The notes under the pieces: generated by a model
Seen by the model: only the letters and a program-made list of their open reading frames with translations
What the model was told of the DNA's origin: nothing
Databases searched by the model: none
Source: Armatimonadota bacterium
GTDB taxonomy: Bacteria > Armatimonadota > Fimbriimonadia > Fimbriimonadales > Fimbriimonadaceae
Reading direction: 5' to 3'
NCBI GenBank assembly: GCA_003516955.1
Contig: DPBN01000204.1
Span: 1-10,656 of the forward strand
DNA length: 10,656 nt
Position numbers and translations under genes: made by a program
In this document: piece after piece, positions 1 through 6,951 of the stretch
Layout of the letters: each line of letters begins with the position of its first letter
Position numbering within the stretch: the stretch's first letter is position 1

Positions 1-27
1 GGCGGGTTCGGTGTTCTGATCGGACAT
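1..27 (-). CDS. 5' end of next operon gene, cut by window edge
   Basis: Nine codons (MSDQNTEPA) are visible before the left edge. The ATG at 27-25 shares one base with the TGA of the preceding gene (TGATG junction), and an AAGGGGG Shine-Dalgarno-like run (complement of 38-44) lies 10 nt upstream. This matches the coupling style of the rest of the operon, so I read it as a real seventh gene. The product cannot be identified from nine polar residues. Confidence 0.6.
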
Positions 28-941
28 CAGTGGCTAACCCCCTTCTCAATGCTGAGCCAGAGCCTCAGCGCCATCGCGAGACCCCCGATCGCCAGACCGA
101 ACTCCATCGCCCGGATGCTGGGGCTCTGCAGGGTGTCCTGAATCCAAGTCCGGATCGTCGGCAGACGGAGGCTGTCGACGATCACCGACTCTCCGGGCTT
201 CGCCAGCGAGTTCAGCAGCGTGTCCTGGCTGACCACCACGCCTCCCATCAGGCCGAGCATCACGATCAGCGCCGTGCCCAGCAGGATCGTGGACTCGGTG
301 GACCGGATCCGGAACGCGCGGTACGCCGCGGAGAAGATGAAGAACGCGATGATCGAGAACATCACCGCGTCCATGTTGATGAACAGGCCGGAGAACAGCA
401 GATCCTTCGCGAAGTGCGGGAACAGGCTCGGAGCGTCCGTGGCGGCCTTGGCTCCCTCCGGCGTCAGGCGGGTGATCCAGTCCCAATAGCCGAACAAGAT
501 CATCGAGGCCATGCTCAGCGCGAAGACCAGGCTGAATAACCAGTCCTTCTGCCGCTTGAACAGCCTGCCGAGGTGGATGCTCAGCAGCGAGTAGATGCCG
601 ATGCCCAGCAGCATCGCGCCGAGCGACTGCGCGAACGCGGTCACCGAGGGCAGCGTGCCCTGGAGCCAGAAGCTGAACCCCTCGACCGCGTTGCGCGGCA
701 CCTCGTCCGGGTTGTAGTCCTGTGCGGTCGGCCACAGCCAGTGCAGCACGAAGTACAGACCGCCGAGGAACGTGACCGCGCTGACGATCATCGGCCGCAC
801 CCGCGTGGGAGTCCGCAACAGAGCCGCCACAGCCACGAAACCCACGACGACGGCCCCGACGATGAGCACCCACATCTTCGTCGAGCCGGGCTCGGCCTGC
901 CAGAAGCTCAACGGCTCGGTCGCTTGCGCCAAGGGAATCAC
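27..941 (-). CDS. Seven-helix integral membrane protein of unknown function
   Basis: A 304-aa membrane protein I do not recognise. Hydrophobic segments lie at about residues 23-42, 50-70, 105-124, 133-152, 187-207, 217-237 and 277-297, which fits seven membrane helices. No catalytic motif or transporter signature is visible. An extra-membrane loop of about 35 residues (71-104) is rich in Asp/Pro/Trp, and another soluble loop covers about 238-276. The start is GTG at 941, overlapping the previous gene's TGA by 4 nt (GTGA). It is supported by a full GGAGGTGA Shine-Dalgarno sequence (complement of 945-952) ending 3 nt before the start. It sits near the 3' end of the glmU-prs operon beside two other membrane-anchored unknowns, so it may be the channel-like core of a membrane assembly; that is inference from context only. 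Confidence 0.85.
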   Translation of the reverse strand: MIPLAQATEPLSFWQAEPGSTKMWVLIVGAVVVGFVAVAALLRTPTRVRPMIVSAVTFLGGLYFVLHWLWPTAQDYNPDEVPRNAVEGFSFWLQGTLPSVTAFAQSLGAMLLGIGIYSLLSIHLGRLFKRQKDWLFSLVFALSMASMILFGYWDWITRLTPEGAKAATDAPSLFPHFAKDLLFSGLFINMDAVMFSIIAFFIFSAAYRAFRIRSTESTILLGTALIVMLGLMGGVVVSQDTLLNSLAKPGESVIVDSLRLPTIRTWIQDTLQSPSIRAMEFGLAIGGLAMALRLWLSIEKGVSH

Positions 942-1870
942 GAGTCACCTCCGGTCTTGTTCTCAGCGCCGGGCTTCTTCTGCCTCGGCGGGTCGAGCGG
1001 CCCCGGCTTTCGCGGCGAGAAGAACCGCAGCGGGAGAATCTCGTCGTTGTTCTTCATCCGGGCAGGAATCGGGCGCATCTCGCCGGCCTTCCCGGGCTCC
1101 TGCACCCACTCCATGGTCTGCTGGACGAACCGCTTCTCGAACGAGCCGTAGAGGCTCGATGCGACGATGAGCACGGCGATGGCCAGCTTCGACCAGTCTT
1201 GGCCCACGAGGCTGCCGACGAGCACCGGCTCCCTGCTCAGGTAGGCGCTCGCGGCGTAGAACTCGTCGCCGATCATCACGTAGTCGCAGGCCGCGATCAG
1301 GAACGGCGTCTGCGTGGTGATCGTCGAGGCCGCAACCTGGATCGCGCCGACCGCGTTCGCCGACTCGGCGACGATCAGCGACTCCGCATACCAGTCGCCC
1401 ATCAGGAACGCAGCCGCCACCCGCTCGCGGTAGATCAACCCGGCGACGCCCGCGGCGAAGGCGAACTGCCTGTCCGTGACGAACCGCACCGACTGCGGGT
1501 CGAACCGCTCCGGAACGCCCTCCGTCTGGTACACGTCCCGGATCATCTCGGTCGCGACGCTGTACAGCGGGGCGTTCGCCAGGAGCAGGCGGATCGGCGT
1601 GCCAAACCGCGCGGCGGTCCTGGTGATGTAGCCGAAGATCTTGATCGCCTGGATGCCGACCGGGTCCAAGCCGCTCAGGCCTGGCACCATCAGCACCGGA
1701 CGACCCATCTCGGTGGAGCGCCCGATGGCCTCGTCGATGGCGCTCAACCCTGGAATCCGGCGGATGAAGAGCTGCTTGCCGCCCCTCGCCCGCTGGATGT
1801 TGAACAGGATGAACGCCATCAGCAAGACGACGAAGAGGATCTGGAGATAGCCGGTGTCGTAGTACTGCAT
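938..1870 (-). CDS. Membrane-anchored protein, probably DUF6754 family
   Basis: A 310-aa protein with an N-terminal membrane helix (about residues 8-25) and a second hydrophobic segment near 228-243. Between them is a soluble, Ala-rich domain of about 200 residues. The tail of about 65 residues is hydrophilic and rich in Pro and Lys. From memory the central domain resembles DUF6754, a family without assigned function found in Armatimonadota and Chloroflexota; I could not verify this. Distinctive stretches are VPGLSGLDPVGIQ (about 62-74) and GDWYAESLIVAESANAVGA in the middle; the latter looks like a conserved core. The ATG at 1870 overlaps the previous stop by 1 nt (TGATG). GGAGG (complement of 1881-1885) is 10 nt upstream. 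The next gene overlaps by 4 nt, so the two products are probably made in step. Confidence 0.8.
   Translation of the reverse strand: MQYYDTGYLQILFVVLLMAFILFNIQRARGGKQLFIRRIPGLSAIDEAIGRSTEMGRPVLMVPGLSGLDPVGIQAIKIFGYITRTAARFGTPIRLLLANAPLYSVATEMIRDVYQTEGVPERFDPQSVRFVTDRQFAFAAGVAGLIYRERVAAAFLMGDWYAESLIVAESANAVGAIQVAASTITTQTPFLIAACDYVMIGDEFYAASAYLSREPVLVGSLVGQDWSKLAIAVLIVASSLYGSFEKRFVQQTMEWVQEPGKAGEMRPIPARMKNNDEILPLRFFSPRKPGPLDPPRQKKPGAENKTGGDS
945..952 (-). promoter_or_regulatory. Strong Shine-Dalgarno for the seven-helix protein
   Basis: On the minus strand this reads GGAGGTGA, complementary to the 16S rRNA 3' end over eight bases. It lies just before the GTG at 941 and inside the 3' end of the upstream gene. 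It decides the GTG start and shows that the host uses canonical Shine-Dalgarno initiation. Confidence 0.8.
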
Positions 1871-2163
1871 CAGGCCGGGGCCTCCTCGCGCGCGGTCTCC
1901 AGCATCTGGATCAGGCGCTCGATATTCTCCCGCTTCGAGAGCAGCCGGGAGTAGTCGTTCACGAAGTCGAATCCGAAGAAGGGAACGAGGAACGGCGCGA
2001 ACGCCACGGCCGCCTGACCGCCCAAATAGGCGAGGGGCTTGTGCATCTCCAGAAACAGAATGGCAGGCGTCTCCAGCCGACGCTCCACGATGGCGCGCGC
2101 GGCCTTGTGCAGCATCGCCGTAGTCTGCTCCTCCGTCAGATCCTCATCCCAAAAATGCCGCAT
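1870..2163 (-). CDS. Conserved small protein (97 aa), unknown function
   Basis: A 97-residue protein with charged ends and a hydrophobic centre (about 43-64, possibly one membrane-associated helix). The pattern E-x-x-KPLAYLGGQ near residue 39, then P..FFGFDFV..YSRLLS, then RENIERLIQMLE (about 78-89) matches a small conserved bacterial family I recall only as hypothetical. I chose ATG 2163, with GGAGG 13 nt upstream, overlapping the upstream gene by 20 nt. A TTG at 2193 would add ten residues (ASCGGGCHK-type, two Cys) but has poorer ribosome-binding spacing. It overlaps the downstream gene by 1 nt. The closing charged helix might serve protein contacts with its neighbours; that is inference. 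Confidence 0.75.
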   Translation of the reverse strand: MRHFWDEDLTEEQTTAMLHKAARAIVERRLETPAILFLEMHKPLAYLGGQAAVAFAPFLVPFFGFDFVNDYSRLLSKRENIERLIQMLETAREEAPA

Positions 2164-2584
2164 CTTGTGGCAGCCGCCTCCGCACGAAGCCAAGCACCTC
2201 TTCGCGGTTGCGGTTGAACCGAATGTATACCCCGCGAAACGGCGCGGTTCGCGATGGTTTCTCCAGCGGGGACAGTTTCACCCCGTCCTCGCCCAGGATC
2301 GCGCGCCGCACCGCGGACCATTCGATCGCCGTCACACTCACCCCCACGCGGGCGCTCGCGCCGTTTCCGTCCAGCCGATACCGCACCGGCCACCAGAACT
2401 CCATCGTGGACCCGAGCAGGAACGCCGCGGCGAGCAGCCCCATCACGGGGCCGAAAGCGAACCCGGATGCCACCGAGATCGCCGCCACCACCGCGAAGAG
2501 AGCCGAGCGCTTCCTCGGCTCGCGCTCCCAGAGCCGGACCTCCCATTCCAGGACGTCCGGCCCCGGCCCGTCACCGGTAGTCAT
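2144..2584 (-). CDS. Two-helix membrane protein with PH-like C-terminal half
   Basis: A 146-aa protein. The N-terminus is short and cytoplasmic (ending in the charged WEREPRKR), followed by a hydrophobic hairpin (about 28-43 and 45-60). The soluble C-terminal half contains YRLDGNGASARVG, IEWSAVRRAI and FRGVYIRFNRNREEVLGFV. Two helices followed by short beta-strand-like segments with a W-x-x-V...R-x-x-V-x-x-F pattern is the usual look of small bacterial PH-domain or YcxB-like membrane proteins. I infer this from pattern alone and assign no function. The ATG at 2584 overlaps the end of prs by 14 nt and has only a weak ribosome-binding site, so translation probably depends on ribosomes finishing prs. 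The stop lies 20 nt inside the next gene. Confidence 0.8.
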   Translation of the reverse strand: MTTGDGPGPDVLEWEVRLWEREPRKRSALFAVVAAISVASGFAFGPVMGLLAAAFLLGSTMEFWWPVRYRLDGNGASARVGVSVTAIEWSAVRRAILGEDGVKLSPLEKPSRTAPFRGVYIRFNRNREEVLGFVRRRLPQDAAFLG

Positions 2585-3542
2585 CGAACAGCTCGCTGAC
2601 CGACTCGTTGTGGAAGATGCGCCGGATGGCGTCCGCGATCAGCGGGGCGGACTCGAGCACGCGGAGCTTCGGGAACTGTTTGATCGGCGGCACGGGGATG
2701 GTGTCCATGCACACCACCTCCTCGATCACGCTGTCCTGCAGCCGCTGGGGCGCGTTGCCGCTCAGCACCGGGTGCGTGCAGGCGGCCAGCACCTGGGTCG
2801 CTCCGCGCTTGACCAGGGCCTCGGCCCCCATCACGATGGAGCCGCCCGTGTCGATCATGTCGTCGATCATCACGCACTTGCGACCCGCGACGTCGCCGAT
2901 GATCTCCACGATGTCCACCTTGTTGGGTTCGGGCCGGCGCTTGGCGATGATCGCGATCGGCGCCTTGAGCATCTCCGCCAACGCCCTCGCCCGACCGACG
3001 CCCGCGACGTCCGGGCTCACGACGACCACGTCCTCCTCGGCCAGCCCCCGCTCGATCAGGTGCCTGCCGATGATCGGCCCCGCGTACAGGTGATCCACCG
3101 GGATGTCGAAGAAGCCCTGGATCTGGTCGGCGTGCAGGTCGATGGCCACGATCCGGTGCGCGCCGGCGAAGCTGATCAGGTCCGCCACCAGTCGGGCGGT
3201 GACCGGCTCGCGCGGCTTGATCTTCTTGTCTTGGCGCGCGTAGCCGTAGTACGGCATGACCACCGTGATGCGGTTCGCGGAAGCCCGGCGGAACGCATCG
3301 AGCATGATGAGCAGCTCCATGATGTGGTCGTTCGCCGGGGCGCACGTCGGCTGGATGATGAACACGTCCTTCCCGCGGGCGCTCTCGTCCACCAAGAGCC
3401 GAATCTCGCCGTCGCTGAACCGCGTCAGCGTGCACCGCCCCAACTCCACTCCGAGCTCCCGCGCGATCTTCTGCGCAAGCTCCCGGTTCGCGTTCCCCGC
3501 GAACAGCTTCATCCCCTGAGCGAGGCTCTCGTCGCCGATCAC
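2571..3542 (-). CDS. prs: Ribose-phosphate pyrophosphokinase (PRPP synthetase)
   Basis: Transfers pyrophosphate from ATP to ribose-5-phosphate, giving PRPP for nucleotide, His, Trp and NAD synthesis; cytosolic. The 323-aa length suits class I enzymes (about 310-320). Visible landmarks are KLFAGNAN (12-19), RFSDGEI (41-47), PTCAPANDHIMELL (65-78), the ATP-loop region MPYYGYARQDKK (96-107), catalytic-site DLHADQIQGFFDIP with His137 (135-148), SPDVAGVGRARALA (176-189), KRRPEPN (201-207) and the PRPP-binding loop VMIDDMIDTGGS (224-235). I chose GTG 3542, which overlaps the glmU stop by 4 nt (GTGA) and has a G-rich ribosome-binding site 9 nt upstream. The ATG at 3512, just before KLFAG, lacks a good site but would still give a complete fold. 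glmU-prs order is conserved in other bacteria. Confidence 0.97.
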   Translation of the reverse strand: MIGDESLAQGMKLFAGNANRELAQKIARELGVELGRCTLTRFSDGEIRLLVDESARGKDVFIIQPTCAPANDHIMELLIMLDAFRRASANRITVVMPYYGYARQDKKIKPREPVTARLVADLISFAGAHRIVAIDLHADQIQGFFDIPVDHLYAGPIIGRHLIERGLAEEDVVVVSPDVAGVGRARALAEMLKAPIAIIAKRRPEPNKVDIVEIIGDVAGRKCVMIDDMIDTGGSIVMGAEALVKRGATQVLAACTHPVLSGNAPQRLQDSVIEEVVCMDTIPVPPIKQFPKLRVLESAPLIADAIRRIFHNESVSELFDDYR

Positions 3543-4933
3543 TGCTGGTTTCCCCCCCTCTGGGCGCGCCTCCGGGCGGCCCAACCTTCTCGAACGCTCT
3601 GCTCGGCCCGCGCGATCCCCAGCGCGTCGGCCGGCACGTCGTGCCGGATCACGCTTCCGGCGCCCACGACCGCACCGGGCCCGATGCTGACCGGCGCGAT
3701 AAGCGTGGAGTTCGACCCTACGAAGGCGCCCTCGCCGATCGTCGTGCGGTGCTTGGCGAAGCCGTCGTAGTTGCACGTGATCGTGCCCGCGCCGATGTTC
3801 ACACGCTCCCCAACCGTGGCGTCGCCCAGGTACGTGAGGTGCGCGGCGCTCGAGCGGGCGCCGAACTCCACGTTCTTCATCTCCACGTAGTTTCCCACGC
3901 GAACCTCGGACCCCAGAACGGTTCCGCCGCGCAGATGGGCGAACGGACCCACGCGCGAGCCCTCCCCAACCTCGGAGTCGCACACCACGCTCGCCAGCAC
4001 GGACGCCCGGTCGCGGACGAGGGCGTTGCGAAGGATCGTGTTCGGGCCGATGGAGCAACCGGCTCCGATCTTCGTTTCGCCCTCGATCACCGAGTTGGGA
4101 TGGATCACCGTGTCGGCGCCGATCTCCACGTCCAGCGTGATGTGGGTCGAGTCGGGGTCCAGAATGGTCACTCCCGCCAAGGCGTGCCGGCGCAGCAGCC
4201 TCGTTCGAAGGACCTTCGCCGCCTGGGCCAGCTGCCAGCGGTCATTCACGCCCATCAGCATCTCCACGTCGTCCACCGGCACGCAGACCGTCGTGCCGCC
4301 GTCCCGGTAGATGGCGCCGACCATGTCGGTCAGGTAGTACTCCCCCTGGGCGTTGTCGTTCCGCAGCGTCTTCAGGAGCCGGAACAGCGTGGGCGCGTGG
4401 AAGCAGTACACGCTGACGCAGACCTCCTTCAGCTTCTTCTGCTCTGGGCTGGCGTCCTTCTCCTCCACGATGCCCATCGGCCTGCCGGCCTCGTCCTTCA
4501 GGATCCGCCCGTAGCCGTAGGGATCGTCCATCACGCACGTGGCCATCGCGCAGGCCGCGCCCGTCTCGCGCTGAATCTGAGCCAGGCGCTTGAGGAACTC
4601 AGGGTCGATCAGCGGCGCGTCCCCCGGCACGACGAGCACGGGACCTTGATGCCCTCCCAGCACCGACTCCGCGGACATCGCCGCGTGCCCCGTTCCGAGC
4701 TGCTCCCTCTGCCATGCGTACTGGAACCGGTCGCCCAGCGTCTGGATCACGAGGTCTCCGCCGTGGCCGACCACGATGGTGGGTCGCTCGACGCCCGCGG
4801 CCATCAGGTTCCTCGCCGCGAGCTCGACCATCGGCACTCCCAGCACCCTGTGGAGCCCCTTGGGCAGGTCCGACTTCATCCTCGTGCCCTTGCCCGCCGC
4901 CAGAACGATCCCCTCGAGCCGTTGATCCGCCAT
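3539..4933 (-). CDS. glmU: Bifunctional GlmU: GlcN-1-P acetyltransferase / GlcNAc-1-P uridyltransferase
   Basis: Makes UDP-GlcNAc, precursor of peptidoglycan and surface glycans, in two cytosolic steps. The N-terminal uridyltransferase opens with VLAAGKGTRMKS (10-21) and Lys25 of the LPK motif, and contains GEYYLTDMV. The C-terminal half is a left-handed beta-helix of hexapeptide repeats (IGADTV, IGAGCS, VGEGSR and others). It carries the acetyltransferase residues: VGNYVEMKN, the catalytic-type His365 in AAHLTYLGD, and NIGAGTITCNYDG. The 464-aa length is typical (E. coli 456). One variation is FAHLRGG where FA-LRPG is usual. The ATG at 4933 has GGAGG (complement of 4947-4951) 13 nt upstream and GAGAGG directly abutting. 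It is the first gene of a seven-gene minus-strand operon and is divergent from upp. Confidence 0.98.
   Translation of the reverse strand: MADQRLEGIVLAAGKGTRMKSDLPKGLHRVLGVPMVELAARNLMAAGVERPTIVVGHGGDLVIQTLGDRFQYAWQREQLGTGHAAMSAESVLGGHQGPVLVVPGDAPLIDPEFLKRLAQIQRETGAACAMATCVMDDPYGYGRILKDEAGRPMGIVEEKDASPEQKKLKEVCVSVYCFHAPTLFRLLKTLRNDNAQGEYYLTDMVGAIYRDGGTTVCVPVDDVEMLMGVNDRWQLAQAAKVLRTRLLRRHALAGVTILDPDSTHITLDVEIGADTVIHPNSVIEGETKIGAGCSIGPNTILRNALVRDRASVLASVVCDSEVGEGSRVGPFAHLRGGTVLGSEVRVGNYVEMKNVEFGARSSAAHLTYLGDATVGERVNIGAGTITCNYDGFAKHRTTIGEGAFVGSNSTLIAPVSIGPGAVVGAGSVIRHDVPADALGIARAEQSVREGWAARRRAQRGGNQQ
3552..3558 (-). promoter_or_regulatory. G7 tract: prs ribosome-binding site and possible slip site
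   Basis: Seven consecutive G on the minus strand, 9 nt before the prs GTG, act as a Shine-Dalgarno-like sequence (AGAGGGGGGG). In glmU the run is read as AGG GGG GGA, that is G-GGG-GGA, which has the X-XXY-YYZ form of a -1 slippery heptamer. The -1 frame here is the prs frame and is open through the junction. Confidence 0.5.
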
Positions 4934-5007
4934 CCTCTCGTTGCAGCCTCCTCACCGATTGTGGTTCCTGGAGCGCAAAATGAACAAGCGCACATTGGGC
5001 AACCACC
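4934..5007. promoter_or_regulatory. Divergent glmU/upp promoter region
   Basis: This 74-bp spacer must hold the promoters of both the glmU operon and upp. On the minus strand TTGTTC (complement of 4982-4987), an 18-nt spacer and CACAAT (complement of 4958-4963) is the best promoter-like pair toward glmU, but only 3 of 6 and 4 of 6 bases match consensus. Toward upp I see only a weak CAAAAT at 4976-4981. The assignment of a shared regulatory spacer is firm; the individual elements are not. Confidence 0.35.
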
Positions 5008-5628
5008 ATGAGCATCCGCCGCCTGGACCACCCGCTCGCCGAGCACCTCGTCACGATCCTGCGCCGGGCCGACACTCCGCCCGAGCGGTTCCGGGCCGTC
5101 GCCGCCGAACTGAGCCGCCTCCTCGCTTGGGAGGCCACGCGCGATCTGCGCACCGCTGCCGTGAAGATCAATGGGCCGCTCGAGGTGACCGAGGGGCGCC
5201 AGCTGGACGAGCCGATCGCCGTGGTGCCCGTGCTGCGGGCCGGCCTGGGACTGCTGGAGCCGATCGTGCAGATGTTCCCCAACGTCACCGTCGGCTACAT
5301 CGGCCTGGAGCGCGACGATCGAACGGCGGTCGCACGGAGCTACTACTGCAAGCTCCCGAACCTCTCCGGCCGGTTCACGCTGGTGGTGGACCCGATGCTC
5401 GCCACCGGAGGCTCGGCCTCGCAGGCGATCACGTTCGTGAAGGGCGCGGGTGCCGGCCGGGTCCGGATGCTCTGCGTCGTCGCCGCCCCCCAGGGCATCG
5501 AGCGGCTCGGCAAGGACCACCCCGACGTGGAGATCGTGACCGCCGCCTGCGACCGTGACCTGGACGCCCGCTGCTACATCCTCCCGGGCTTGGGCGACTT
5601 CGGGGACCGGCTCTACGGCACGGAGTGA
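5008..5628 (+). CDS. upp: Uracil phosphoribosyltransferase
   Basis: Converts uracil and PRPP to UMP and pyrophosphate in pyrimidine salvage; cytosolic. The 206-aa length is standard. Motifs in order: KINGPLEV (53-60), VLRAGLG (75-81), YYCKLP (112-117), the PRPP-binding loop VVDPMLATGGSA (126-137), and the uracil-recognition loop GLGDFGDRLYGT (194-205). In the last, Phe198 replaces the Ala of the common GDAGD form; similar Phe variants occur in eukaryotic relatives, so activity is expected. The start is ATG 5008. No good Shine-Dalgarno precedes it (only a GGG at 4997-4999), which is odd beside the strong sites elsewhere. It is followed after 1 nt by a small membrane protein gene and is divergent from the glmU-prs operon, whose Prs makes its PRPP substrate. 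Confidence 0.97.
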   Translation: MSIRRLDHPLAEHLVTILRRADTPPERFRAVAAELSRLLAWEATRDLRTAAVKINGPLEVTEGRQLDEPIAVVPVLRAGLGLLEPIVQMFPNVTVGYIGLERDDRTAVARSYYCKLPNLSGRFTLVVDPMLATGGSASQAITFVKGAGAGRVRMLCVVAAPQGIERLGKDHPDVEIVTAACDRDLDARCYILPGLGDFGDRLYGTE

Positions 5629-5629
5629 G

Positions 5630-5941
5630 ATGTCCCGACGCCCGATCCCGTTCCCTGCGGTGGCCCTGCTGATCGTGGCCATGACCGACCTGCTGCTGAC
5701 CGTGCTGCTGCTCGGCGCGGGCTTTGACGAGGGCAACCCGCTGTTCCGGGCGCTGCTCCATCGCGGCCCGGCGTGGTTCGTGGGCGGCAAGGCGCTGCTC
5801 GTCGCCGTGCCGATCCTGATCCTGGAGGCCCTGCGGTCGAAGGCGCCGAAGACCGTGCTGCGGGCCTACTGGCTGTGCCTCGTCCTGTACGTCGGCCTGC
5901 TCGGCGCGCACTTGGCGTCGCTGGCGGGCGTCAGGTTTTGA
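5630..5941 (+). CDS. Small three-helix membrane protein, DUF5658-like
   Basis: A 103-aa protein with membrane helices at about 10-31, 48-68 and 79-100. The first helix holds TDLLLT (19-24), followed by DEGNPLF (33-39). A D-x-x-x-T in helix one and E-x-NP just after it is, from memory, the pattern of DUF5658, a family without known function. The ATG at 5630 lies 1 nt after the upp stop, with GGAG at 5622-5625 inside the last upp codons, so the pair is almost certainly co-transcribed and coupled. A role next to uracil salvage (for example nucleobase uptake) would be speculation, since the protein is too small for a known permease. Its 3' end overlaps the convergent oxygenase gene by 11 bp. Confidence 0.8.
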   Translation: MSRRPIPFPAVALLIVAMTDLLLTVLLLGAGFDEGNPLFRALLHRGPAWFVGGKALLVAVPILILEALRSKAPKTVLRAYWLCLVLYVGLLGAHLASLAGVRF

Positions 5942-6938
5942 GGTCGCCGATCAGCGCGATGCCGCTCTCGGGCTCCATGCTGCCCTCGTTGCCGCCCATC
6001 AGTCGGTCCGGCCTCGAACCCTCCTTGGGCGGGCTCAGCCATACCGGGGAGTCGAACTTCGGGGCGGCGAACGGCAGGTGGGACCACCCGCGTCCCAGGA
6101 TGTGCAGGCCGTTGGCGCAGTCGCCCTCGAACGGCGCCCCATGGTTCCACGGCACCCACGACCGTCCGTTGCAGTAGTGGCACACGAACGCCCTTCTCAT
6201 CCGGTCCTTCGTCCGGTTCGGGTGGCTGCGGTGGAGCAGGTGGCCGTTGAAGAAGAGGGCGTCGCCCGGATTCAGCTCGATGGGGAACGGCTCGCCGTGC
6301 TTCCGGGCCACGGGGCTGAGCGTGTTGACCCGTTCGTCGAGGTGGCTGGCGTTCTCGATCTCCCGCAGGTCCTGGAAGGCTCCTGCGGCGTGCACGTGCG
6401 CCGGAGCCCGCGTGGGAGGGTAGATCGGCTCATGGCCGGTGCCGGGCGCCACCCACAGGCAACCGTTCTCCACGTCCGCGCGGTCCAGCGCTATCCAAAC
6501 TCCGATCAGCGTGTCGGGAAAGGTCGTGATGTAGTACGCGTCCTGGTGCCATCCCTGCCCGCCCCGCCCCGGCGGGTTCAGGAACAGCATGCTCTGGAGG
6601 GCCAGCACGTCGGGACCGATCAGGGCCTCCAGCACGTCCAGCACCCTCGGGTGGAGCAGCCCCCATTCGGCGCGCGGGGAAGCCCGATGCAGCATGTGGA
6701 TCCGCGTGAAGCGCGAGTAGAGAAGGTCCAGGCTCGCGCCCTCCGGCACGGGCTCCAAGCCGGGCAGAGGCTCCCGACCCCACAGAATGTCCTCGGCGAG
6801 GCCCAGCAACACCGCCACATCCTCGCCGGAGAGCAGCGAAGGAACGACGAGAAAGCCGTCTCGTTGATAGGCCACGTACTGATCGACGGCGACTTTGAAC
6901 CGTCCGGGCCGGTCGGCGGCGCGGGGCAGATGGCTCAT
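5931..6938 (-). CDS. Phytanoyl-CoA dioxygenase (PhyH) family oxygenase
   Basis: A 335-aa non-heme Fe(II)/2-oxoglutarate-type dioxygenase. It opens with the family's FxxxGFLVVPSLLS motif (about 25-37). The iron-binding facial triad is visible as His131-x-Asp133 in GWHQDAYY and distal His236 in GHLLHRSHPN, and a downstream Arg (about 246-249) is positioned to bind 2-oxoglutarate. GDALFFNGHLLHRS is the family's hallmark C-terminal strand. No membrane or signal segment is seen, so it is probably cytosolic. Substrate cannot be predicted: bacterial members hydroxylate many small molecules and the neighbours give no pathway. The ATG at 6938 has AGGAG (complement of 6945-6949) 6 nt upstream. It appears monocistronic, divergent from the DUF2207 gene and convergent with the DUF5658-like gene. 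Confidence 0.92.
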   Translation of the reverse strand: MSHLPRAADRPGRFKVAVDQYVAYQRDGFLVVPSLLSGEDVAVLLGLAEDILWGREPLPGLEPVPEGASLDLLYSRFTRIHMLHRASPRAEWGLLHPRVLDVLEALIGPDVLALQSMLFLNPPGRGGQGWHQDAYYITTFPDTLIGVWIALDRADVENGCLWVAPGTGHEPIYPPTRAPAHVHAAGAFQDLREIENASHLDERVNTLSPVARKHGEPFPIELNPGDALFFNGHLLHRSHPNRTKDRMRRAFVCHYCNGRSWVPWNHGAPFEGDCANGLHILGRGWSHLPFAAPKFDSPVWLSPPKEGSRPDRLMGGNEGSMEPESGIALIGDLKT

Positions 6939-6944
6939 GGCAGA

Positions 6945-6949
6945 CTCCT
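6945..6949 (-). promoter_or_regulatory. Ribosome-binding site of the PhyH-type gene
   Basis: Reads AGGAG on the minus strand, 6 nt before the ATG at 6938, which is optimal spacing. It contrasts with the absence of any such site before the divergent gene at 6986. Confidence 0.75.
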
Positions 6950-6951
6950 CG

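Noticed and set aside
2164..2193. TTG start at 2193 for the 97-aa protein, adding a CGGGC-type Cys stretch
   Set aside because: The Shine-Dalgarno-like AGAGG sits too close to that TTG, and the ATG at 2163 gives the conserved-looking length; kept only as an alternative.
2208..3770. Long open frame on the plus strand opposite prs and the PH-like gene
   Set aside because: The translation is rich in Arg/His/Asp with no recognisable domain, and it mirrors real genes on the other strand; long antisense frames are expected at this base composition.
4978..5010. ATG at 4980 as an alternative start for upp
   Set aside because: It is out of frame with upp (28 nt away) and opens only a composition-driven frame.
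3641..5011. Long plus-strand open frame opposite glmU
   Set aside because: It is entirely antisense to an unmistakable glmU, and its protein has low-complexity Arg/His/Val composition with no fold-like pattern.
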